From positions 1-6,035 of the forward strand of contig JAGLKH010000313.1 of assembly GCA_023141985.1 (NCBI GenBank): 6,035 bases of DNA, given 5' to 3'. Under the pieces are notes generated by a model. It made no database searches. It saw only the letters and a list, made by a program, of their open reading frames with translations, and was not told where the DNA came from. The translations under genes and the position numbers were made by a program. This DNA is from Flavobacteriaceae bacterium. GTDB taxonomy: Bacteria; Bacteroidota; Bacteroidia; Flavobacteriales; Flavobacteriaceae. Positions 1-4,893 of this stretch are shown piece after piece; position 1 is the first letter of the stretch; every line of letters starts with the position of its first letter.

Positions 1-372
1 AATACTATCATAGAACTCTAAAACGCTCTAATTGGTCAATGTGTAACTCTTAAAATAGATAATAGAACACTTTATTGAAGCACACCTTGACCGCATACCT
101 ACATATCACTACACACGTACCCCTATACCCCCAAAATGACAATAATAAAAAAAGATGATATATGCACACATAAAATTTTTGCAAAACACCAATAAAAATG
201 GTCATTTTTTGTGGTTTACCACGCCTCAACTCTTTACAATAGTTAGTTTCTATATCATTAGTGATATTTCAAATAATGAGAATTGGCAAAGGCTTAATAA
301 AGCAATAACAAAAGGTGCTATTCATTGGTATTAATGTGAGAAATGTGAAATATACAAACAAGTAAAAACGCA

Positions 373-422
373 TTAAAAAGCACTATTTTTAAAAAATAAA
401 ACGTTTAAAAAGTATTAAAAAG
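373..422. repeat. Phased TTAAAAAG A-tract repeats
   Basis: TTAAAAAG occurs three times, at 373-380, 405-412 and 415-422. Spacings are 32 and 10 bases, close to three turns and one turn of the helix. A related GTAAAAAGTG lies shortly downstream near 448-457. Phased A-tracts can bend DNA, which is often seen upstream of promoters. In sequence this A-rich, chance is a serious alternative. Confidence 0.3.
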
Positions 423-698
423 TGATAATTTAAAATACTGATTGTCAGTAAAAAGTGAAATTTGTTTGTTAAAATGTACCCAAATACGCGCACATTAATT
501 AAAATCTGAAAAATATTGGTGTGTTTTTTAAATTAAAAACTACCTTTTAAAATAAAATGATGTAGATATAAGATAAAGATATTGATTAAAAAAAGGTTTT
601 CAGCTCAATGAAACTATAAAAACCATAAGATAAACTTTACGAAAAATGACCATTATTTCACATTATCAAAAAACCAAAAACAGGAACTAAAATTCCTC

Positions 699-723
699 TT
701 ATCCCGACAAATCTATGGGATAA
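699..723 (+). promoter_or_regulatory. Dyad, possible operator for the dehydrogenase gene
   Basis: Perfect inverted repeat with 7-bp arms TTATCCC (699-705) and GGGATAA (717-723) around an 11-base spacer. Its G+C-containing arms stand out from the A+T-rich surroundings. It ends five bases before a TAnnTTTG element (728-735), so it occupies the place where a -33 element would sit. No TTG is found there. This geometry suits binding by a dimeric regulator. A transcript hairpin is less likely if the start site is near 741. Confidence 0.4.
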
Positions 724-727
724 TGTG

Positions 728-735
728 TACATTTG
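728..735 (+). promoter_or_regulatory. Candidate Bacteroidota -7 promoter element
   Basis: TACATTTG fits the Bacteroidota primary-sigma -7 consensus TAnnTTTG at all six defined positions. Transcription would begin near 741, giving a leader of about 40 bases before the ATG at 781. No clear TTG -33 element lies 19-21 bases upstream; a dyad is there instead, which suggests activator-dependent or repressed expression. Assignment is by pattern only. Confidence 0.35.
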
Positions 736-780
736 TCCTCATATAACGAGTTGGGAGACATAAACTAAAGAGCTTATGTT

Positions 781-1494
781 ATGAAAAAAACACATGTCGT
801 AATTATGGTCATAGCATTAATAGGTGCAGGAATAGGAGGATCTTTTATATTGCTGCAACCAACTGGTTATGAACGAGAACCTAATGAATCCATGAATGAA
901 AAGATAAAACTACCCGAGCCAAAATATAATAGTGACACCTCGGTCGAACAGGCTTTGCATGAAAGAAGATCGGTCAGAGAATACAGGGATGAGCCACTAA
1001 CTCTTATTGAAGTCTCACAACTCCTCTGGGCTGCGCAAGGAATTACCGACTCGAGAAGGGGATATAGAACTGCACCCTCTGCAGGTGCACTCTACCCTCT
1101 TGATATGTACTTAATAATTAGCGACGTAGAGGGAGTTACAAATGGCATATATAAATACAAGCCCCATCAACATGAACTTGTGAGGGTTAGGAGTGGAAAT
1201 GTGAGAAATGAGCTGACTATTGCTGCTCTTGGACAAACTTGTGTTGAAGAGAGCGCCATGGTTATTGTATTCTCCGCAGTTTATGAACGAACTACTCAAA
1301 AATATGGCAATAGGGGCATTAGATATGCGCACATGGAAGCTGGGCATGCCGCTCAAAATGTTTTTTTACAGGCAGTTTCATTGGATCTGGGTTTGGTAGT
1401 TGTTGGTGCTTTTAAGGATGAAGAAGTAAGAAAAATTCTAAACATGTCAGATAAAGAACAGCCTTTATATATCCTTCCTGTTGGAAGGATATAA
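781..1494 (+). CDS. SagB/ThcOx-type nitroreductase-fold dehydrogenase, membrane-anchored or exported
   Basis: This 237-residue protein has one SagB-type dehydrogenase domain, an FMN-dependent nitroreductase fold, at about residues 53-237. Visible hallmarks are the flavin-phosphate motif RRSVR (62-66), LLWAAQGIT (81-89), the TAPSAGALYP signature (97-106), NGIYKYKP (121-128), the MEAGHAAQNVFLQA helix (185-198) and the terminal LPVG (232-235). Characterised relatives oxidise azolines to azoles in ribosomal peptides such as streptolysin S, working with YcaO cyclodehydratases. No such partner or precursor peptide is visible here, so the substrate is unknown. Residues 5-26 are hydrophobic after a Lys-Lys amino end, with no lipobox cysteine: a signal anchor or signal peptide that would place the domain outside the cytoplasm. 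The ATG at 781 is preferred because it begins this segment. The core is richer in G+C than its surroundings (33 of 60 at 1021-1080) and uses many AGA/AGG codons, hinting at transfer. Family certain; reaction not. Confidence 0.88.
   Translation: MKKTHVVIMVIALIGAGIGGSFILLQPTGYEREPNESMNEKIKLPEPKYNSDTSVEQALHERRSVREYRDEPLTLIEVSQLLWAAQGITDSRRGYRTAPSAGALYPLDMYLIISDVEGVTNGIYKYKPHQHELVRVRSGNVRNELTIAALGQTCVEESAMVIVFSAVYERTTQKYGNRGIRYAHMEAGHAAQNVFLQAVSLDLGLVVVGAFKDEEVRKILNMSDKEQPLYILPVGRI
1468..1493 (+). terminator. 11-bp perfect hairpin over the stop codon
   Basis: Arms TATATCCTTCC (1468-1478) and GGAAGGATATA (1483-1493) are perfectly complementary around a TGTT loop. The stem covers the last codons and two bases of the TAA stop (1492-1494) of the dehydrogenase gene. 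It is the strongest hairpin I found in the window. No T-run follows on either strand, so it is not a textbook intrinsic terminator. It may stabilise or process the 3' end of the mRNA. The insertion sequence begins 13 bases downstream, so any original downstream partner sequence is gone. Confidence 0.45.
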
Positions 1495-1506
1495 AATAGA
1501 ATAAAG

Positions 1507-1525
1507 GGTTCTGTCGCATCTGTTA
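1507..1525 (+). repeat. IS6-family terminal inverted repeat, left end
   Basis: Reads GGTTCTGTCGCATCTGTTA. It pairs with the right-end repeat after allowing one extra T (1514) here and two extra A bases there. It lies beyond the 3' end of the transposase gene. Confidence 0.85.
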
Positions 1526-1559
1526 AAAATAAACATAAAAATTCAAACCAACATTTTGT

Positions 1560-2222
1560 TTAAGCTGCTAATGAGGTAAATGACTTATAGGTTGAACTCT
1601 TTGGATTTACCAGTTGGTTTTTCTTTAGCATCCTTATCATTTCTACTCCAGCAATTGTCCTTTTTGCAGATTCAAATTCTTTAAAACCCAAACCCTGTAC
1701 TATCCGCCACTTTATCATGCGATGGTCTTGTTCTACTATATTGTTGAGGTACTTGCACTGCCTTATCTTTATCTTAGAAAAGTTTCGTCTGTTATATAGT
1801 TTTATTGCAGAAGTATTGGCACCACTCTTATCTATGTTTATTAGTTCTGGCTTACCGTTATTAGTAATAGCTTTGATTAAGAATTTATGAGCCGATAAGC
1901 GTTGCCTTCGTTTAGTTAACAGGAAGTCCACTGTATTGCCTTGTTTATCCACCGCTCTATATAAATACTTCCACTGACCTTTTACCTTGATGTATGTCTC
2001 GTCCATTCTCCATCTTTTACCAACAGATTTTTTTCTTTTTCTGAATTGCTTTTCAACTAATGGTGCAAACTTAAATACCCAACGTTGAATTGTTGCGTGG
2101 TCTACTTTAACTCCCCTAATAGACAAGAGTTCTTCTACATCTCTATAGCTTAGGCTAAACCTTAATTTATAATAAACAGCTTGTAAAATTATAGCTTTGG
2201 GAAAACAATGACCTTTAAACAT
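1560..2222 (-). CDS. IS6-family DDE transposase
   Basis: This 220-residue transposase catalyses replicative transposition of the surrounding element. It starts with the family-typical F-K-G-x-x-F-P block (2-8), followed by a helix-turn-helix region with SYRDVEELL (25-33) and VDHATIQRWV (40-49). The RNase H-like DDE domain is intact: D74 in WRMDETYIKVKG, D131 in IDKSGAN and E164 in NNIVEQDH. The D131 to E164 spacing (33) and the YLYRAVD segment (87-92 region) fit IS6/IS26/IS240 relatives, which are about 220-240 residues long, so the protein is essentially full length. The ATG at 2222 is supported because it begins the conserved start and an in-frame TAA lies three codons upstream. AGAGGAG directly abuts that ATG, too close for an ideal ribosome-binding site. 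TATCTTTA upstream on the minus strand could be its -7 element. The transposase appears functional. Confidence 0.93.
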   Translation of the reverse strand: MFKGHCFPKAIILQAVYYKLRFSLSYRDVEELLSIRGVKVDHATIQRWVFKFAPLVEKQFRKRKKSVGKRWRMDETYIKVKGQWKYLYRAVDKQGNTVDFLLTKRRQRLSAHKFLIKAITNNGKPELINIDKSGANTSAIKLYNRRNFSKIKIRQCKYLNNIVEQDHRMIKWRIVQGLGFKEFESAKRTIAGVEMIRMLKKNQLVNPKSSTYKSFTSLAA

Positions 2223-2260
2223 CTCCTCTTAAAGGTAAAGATAGATGTTTGATTTTTTGC

Positions 2261-2280
2261 TAACTTAGATGCGCAGAACC
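2261..2280 (-). repeat. IS6-family terminal inverted repeat, right end
   Basis: On the minus strand this reads GGTTCTGCGCATCTAAGTTA. It shares GGTTCTG, CGCATCT and GTTA with the left end in the same order. It lies 38 bases upstream of the transposase ATG, as expected for the tnp-promoter end of an IS6 element. Confidence 0.85.
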
Positions 2281-2356
2281 GATATTCAAGATTTATATAA
2301 ATAATCAACTTAAAACTTTGTTCAATCAAAACTATATTTTAATACGTATTTTACTT

Positions 2357-2377
2357 TACAAATTTTTTAAATTTGTA
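2357..2377 (+). promoter_or_regulatory. 9-bp dyad overlapping a TAnnTTTG element upstream of the NIPSNAP gene
   Basis: Arms TACAAATTT (2357-2365) and AAATTTGTA (2369-2377) are perfect inverted repeats around TTT. The right arm contains most of TAAATTTG (2368-2375), which fits the Bacteroidota -7 consensus TAnnTTTG completely. Transcription would start near 2382, about 22 bases before the ATG at 2404. A regulator bound to the dyad would cover the -7 element, so repression is the simplest reading. No clear TTG -33 element lies 19-21 bases upstream. The arms contain few G or C bases, so chance cannot be dismissed. Confidence 0.4.
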
Positions 2378-2403
2378 GGTAAATCTAATATAAAACACTA
2401 ATA

Positions 2404-3186
2404 ATGAAAAGAAGATCATTTATCAAATCAACAGTGGCAGCAGCATCAGTAGCTTCTGTTTTGCCATTATCACATGCTACAGCACAAGAATTACCAATAG
2501 ATCAAATCTCAGAAAAAGAACTATATGAACTTAGAACTTATGAACTAAGATTTGGTAGCCAGCAAAAATTACTATTAGATTATTTAACTAAGGTATTTCA
2601 ACCCGTTTTAAAACGTATAGGTGTTAATCATTTTATGTTATTTAAAGAATTAGGTGATTCTAATCCCACCAAACTTACGGCCCTGATTAGTTATCCAAAC
2701 GCATCAGTGTACCTAAAAGCTCAAAACCTTTATACAGATTCTGATTATGTAACCCAGGCCAAAGAATACCATAATTTACCTCAAAGCCAAGCCCTTTACA
2801 ATAGGTTTAGTTCTTCCCTATTACTAGCTTTTGATGGAATGCCTAAAATAATGGACGCTGTGGAAGGTGCATCTTTGTTTGAATTGAGAACTTATGAAGG
2901 CTTTTCGGAAGATGCTGTAAGACGTAAAATAAAAATGTTTAATACAGAAGAAATTCAACTTTTTTTAAAAACAAATTTACACCCTGTATTTTTTGGTGAA
3001 ATGATTGCTGGCCCTTACAGACCTTGCTTAACCTATATGCTTAATTTTAAGGATATGGCAGAACATGATGCCAGCTGGAAGAGTTTTGCTACCCATCCTG
3101 AATGGAAAGCTATGAGTACAAAAGCGGAATATGCCAACACGGTATCTAACATACAAAAAGTTTTTTTGAAGCCTATACTCGTTTAG
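2404..3186 (+). CDS. Tat-exported protein with two tandem NIPSNAP domains
   Basis: This 260-residue protein opens with a twin-arginine signal: R3-R4-S-F-I-K (3-8), a hydrophobic stretch with alanines (11-21) and an A-T-A cleavage site near residue 27. It is therefore predicted to be exported folded to the periplasm. Two copies of the NIPSNAP domain, a dimeric alpha/beta-barrel-like fold, follow. The first, about 38-140, starts at YELRTYEL; the second, about 157-257, starts at LFELRTYE and contains FATHPEWKAM (228-237). Both carry the E-L-R-T-Y block. NIPSNAP proteins have no generally established enzymatic reaction; use of the Tat route may mean folding or assembly before export. The start is set by the Tat motif and the A-rich leader just before the ATG. 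The gene stands 123 bases from the insertion sequence and 233 bases from the next gene. Domain assignment is firm, function unknown. Confidence 0.85.
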   Translation: MKRRSFIKSTVAAASVASVLPLSHATAQELPIDQISEKELYELRTYELRFGSQQKLLLDYLTKVFQPVLKRIGVNHFMLFKELGDSNPTKLTALISYPNASVYLKAQNLYTDSDYVTQAKEYHNLPQSQALYNRFSSSLLLAFDGMPKIMDAVEGASLFELRTYEGFSEDAVRRKIKMFNTEEIQLFLKTNLHPVFFGEMIAGPYRPCLTYMLNFKDMAEHDASWKSFATHPEWKAMSTKAEYANTVSNIQKVFLKPILV

Positions 3187-3234
3187 AGTTTAAGATTTCT
3201 AAAAATGATCACAAAAACAAGATTATTGAATGAA

Positions 3235-3266
3235 TTTGTTTTTAAATCTAAACTGATTTATATTTC
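3235..3266 (+). promoter_or_regulatory. Candidate promoter for the deacetylase gene
   Basis: TTTG (3235-3238) is followed after 20 bases by TATATTTC (3259-3266), one mismatch from TAnnTTTG. Spacing fits the Bacteroidota promoter pattern. Transcription would start near 3272 and give a leader of about 148 bases, which is long. The rest of the 233-base gap shows nothing firm. Assignment is by pattern only. Confidence 0.28.
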
Positions 3267-3419
3267 AAAAAATGGTATTATACAGATAGAATAAAAGTGT
3301 ATAGAAAAACAGATTAACTTATTAAATCTTTAATTAATTTCAATAAAACTCATCTGAACAAAAAAATAATATAAGTGTATTTCTTTTATAATTATCATTA
3401 TCATCTTAAAGACAAAATT

Positions 3420-4751
3420 ATGAATAAGTGTAGAATTTCCCTATTCGGAATAATATTACTCTTTGTTTCCTGTACCACTAAAATAGAAGAAAATATAGGT
3501 CAAACGGTTATTACCAAATGGCAAGGCAATAAACAATCGGCCATATCTATAACTTATGATGATGGCATCATCAATCAATTTACAGTGGCCAGACCAATTA
3601 TGAACAAATTCGGTTTGCCGGGAACATTTTTTATCATTACCGGAAAAGTAACTGGCTCGGGTAAAGGCAAATTTATTGGAAGACCAGAAGAGGACATCAT
3701 TAAAGAGAGCGTTTTAGTTAAAACCAATTCTGATAATTTTTTTGAAAGAGCTTCTTTGATTGGATTTACCGGTACAAGTGAAGCTCTTGAATACCATTCG
3801 GAAGCAGGCTCTCTTTTTGAATCTGGAAATATTACAGAAGCTTATGAGTTGATAGATAAGGTATATTTAAAACTGAGAAGCGGGGACTTAAAGAATACGG
3901 ATGATGTCATTTTTCATAATAATCCTGTAGATACTACTTCTTGGAATGATTTAAAAGCATACACGGCAGAAGGTCATGAAATAGCCAGTCACACAGTTAC
4001 TCACCCCCGATTAGCGGTGTTGGACGAAGTGAATTTATTATATGAGCTGGAACAAAGTAAATCGGATATTCAGAAATTTTTGGGTGAGAAATATACCTTT
4101 TCTGCCGAATGTCCTTATGGTACAGAGAATGAAAGGGTAATGGAATATGCACATAAAATATATCCTGCACTGAGAAACCGTATGCCAGAATCTTATCTTG
4201 ATGAACTCAATAGAGCCAGTAAACGACAACCTGGTAAATCAGAGAAGGAATATGTCCAATGGCAAAGAGGTCCGCTTACCAATGTGAGCATGGAAATAAT
4301 GAAATCATGGGTGGATACTTGCATTAAATATAATAATATTTGGTTAGTACTAGTATTTCACGGAATAGACGGAATAGGCTGGGAACCCAAAACCGGAGAC
4401 GAGCTGGAAGAATATTTCAGCTATATAAATAAAAAGGGGACCCATTTATGGATTGCCACTTTTGCTGACGTTACAAAATATATTAGGGAAAGAAAAAATG
4501 CAATAATTAGTAGCATGGTACAAGATAATACAATCGTTGTGAATATTTCATCCGATCTTGATCCTGAAATTTACGATGTTCCTGTTACCTTAAAAACTTA
4601 TGTGCCAAAGGCATGGAAATCAATTTTACTTAATCAGAAATTTAAACAAGAAAATGAACTCAAGCTTAAGATTCAAAAAGATGAACTGGGATCCTATGTG
4701 CTTTATTCTGCTTTGCCTAATGAAGGAGAACTAATACTTAAAGAAAAATAA
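3420..4751 (+). CDS. NodB/CE4-type polysaccharide deacetylase lipoprotein
   Basis: This 443-residue protein belongs to the polysaccharide deacetylase (NodB, CE4) superfamily, metal-dependent enzymes that remove N- or O-acetyl groups from glycans. The ATG at 3420 is chosen over the in-frame GTG at 3375 because it begins a lipoprotein signal with the lipobox LFVSC and lipid-modified Cys18; the protein is probably anchored in the periplasm or on the outer membrane. Catalytic motifs are intact: TYDDG (45-49; D47 base, D48 metal ligand), SHTVTH (190-195; metal ligands H191 and H195) and LVFHG (312-315 region; H314). Motif 3 reads ECPYG, with Cys where many members have Arg or an aromatic. About 110 residues (roughly 76-185) are inserted between motifs 1 and 2, longer than a minimal NodB domain. 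Residues from about 360 look like a C-terminal beta-sandwich. The substrate cannot be told from sequence; the acyltransferase neighbour suggests amino-sugar glycans. Confidence 0.88.
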   Translation: MNKCRISLFGIILLFVSCTTKIEENIGQTVITKWQGNKQSAISITYDDGIINQFTVARPIMNKFGLPGTFFIITGKVTGSGKGKFIGRPEEDIIKESVLVKTNSDNFFERASLIGFTGTSEALEYHSEAGSLFESGNITEAYELIDKVYLKLRSGDLKNTDDVIFHNNPVDTTSWNDLKAYTAEGHEIASHTVTHPRLAVLDEVNLLYELEQSKSDIQKFLGEKYTFSAECPYGTENERVMEYAHKIYPALRNRMPESYLDELNRASKRQPGKSEKEYVQWQRGPLTNVSMEIMKSWVDTCIKYNNIWLVLVFHGIDGIGWEPKTGDELEEYFSYINKKGTHLWIATFADVTKYIRERKNAIISSMVQDNTIVVNISSDLDPEIYDVPVTLKTYVPKAWKSILLNQKFKQENELKLKIQKDELGSYVLYSALPNEGELILKEK

Positions 4752-4873
4752 ATGATAAAATCTTTTAGAAAAATTAGGCAACAACTATGGCTAAAAACAA
4801 ATTCAGTAACTATTCTATTTATATCGTTGGTAAAATTATTTTGAATAACTCAAGAGATTTACATAAATTGTGA
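4752..4873 (+). pseudogene. Degenerate 5' remnant of a DUF6090-family gene
   Basis: Directly after the deacetylase TAA an ATG opens MIKSFRKIRQQL, the stereotyped amino end of DUF6090 proteins, small membrane proteins common in Flavobacteriia. After the twelfth codon the homology moves to another frame, where MAKNKFSNYSIYIVGKIIL (from 4787) continues the expected N-K-F-S-K-Y-x-x-Y-A-x-G-E-I-I-L block. The codon CTA (4785-4787) and the ATG share one base, so a single-base deletion explains the shift. After IIL (4843) the usual V-V-I-G-I-L-I-A-L membrane segment and the rest of the protein are absent; the second frame ends at TGA 4871-4873. This is a broken relic of a once longer gene. It is too short for a database score of its own, but the two-frame match is hard to explain by chance. 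The role of intact DUF6090 proteins is not known. Confidence 0.7.
4841..4870 (+). promoter_or_regulatory. Weak candidate promoter for the acyltransferase gene
   Basis: TTG (4841-4843, within TTTTG) is followed after 20 bases by TAAATTG (4864-4870), a shortened form of TAnnTTTG. The start site would fall near 4876, about 18 bases before the ATG at 4894. It lies inside the DUF6090 remnant. The acyltransferase could equally be co-transcribed with the deacetylase, since no terminator is visible between them. Confidence 0.22.
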
Positions 4874-4893
4874 GCTTCTAAACATAAACCTAT

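Larger units (their letters stand above)
1..780. other. Gene-free, A+T-rich intergenic region
   Basis: No convincing reading frame, RNA gene or protein remnant is visible on either strand of this 780-base stretch. It is strongly A+T-rich: by hand count 361-420 has only 10 G or C in 60. The block TTAAAAAG occurs at 373-380, 405-412 and 415-422. The last two are 10 bases apart, about one helical turn, so the DNA may be intrinsically curved. The sequence AATGGTCATTTTT at 197-209 returns as its exact reverse complement at 642-654; both copies contain a short AATG-NN-CATT dyad. A small palindrome, GTGGT-TT-ACCAC, sits at 211-222. The right end (699-735) holds the likely control region of the downstream dehydrogenase. 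The rest may be a control region, decayed sequence or a recombination scar; the sequence does not decide between these. Confidence 0.6.
1507..2280 (-). mobile_element. Complete IS6-family insertion sequence (774 bp)
   Basis: The element is bounded by imperfect terminal inverted repeats that both begin GGTTCTG, the start typical of IS6-family ends, and it encloses one intact DDE transposase read on the minus strand. Its 774 bp fits the family's usual size of roughly 0.8 kb. The eight bases outside each end, GAATAAAG (1499-1506) and GATATTCA (2281-2288), do not match, so the family's usual 8-bp target duplication is missing. IS6 elements transpose by cointegrate formation and recombine readily between copies, which can leave an IS between unrelated flanks. 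The flanks here differ in composition, which fits that history. No passenger gene is present. Confidence 0.88.

Noticed and set aside
211..222. Small palindrome GTGGT-TT-ACCAC
   Set aside because: The 5-bp arms around two bases have no nearby gene start or T-run, so no function can be supported.
542..597. ACCTTTT and AAAAGGT inverted pair
   Set aside because: The arms are only 7 bases and 42 bases apart in very A-rich sequence, so pairing is probably chance.
1..780. Possible CRISPR array, tRNA or small gene in the left region
   Set aside because: No regularly spaced long repeats, no cloverleaf-like sequence and no protein-like open frame were seen.
1111..1356. Minus-strand open frame of 81 codons
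   Set aside because: It lies wholly inside the well-supported dehydrogenase gene on the other strand and has no recognisable motif.
3213..3243. Possible terminator after the NIPSNAP gene (AAAAACAA and TTGTTTTT arms, 15-base loop)
   Set aside because: The stem has a single G-C pair and a large loop, so it is likely composition noise; part of it overlaps a better promoter candidate.
3375..3419. Upstream GTG start for the deacetylase, adding 15 residues
   Set aside because: The extension is rich in Tyr and His and would put a polar stretch before the lipoprotein signal; the ATG at 3420 gives a normal signal and lipobox.
4038..4229. Minus-strand open frame of 63 codons
   Set aside because: It is opposite the NodB domain of the deacetylase and shows no family features.
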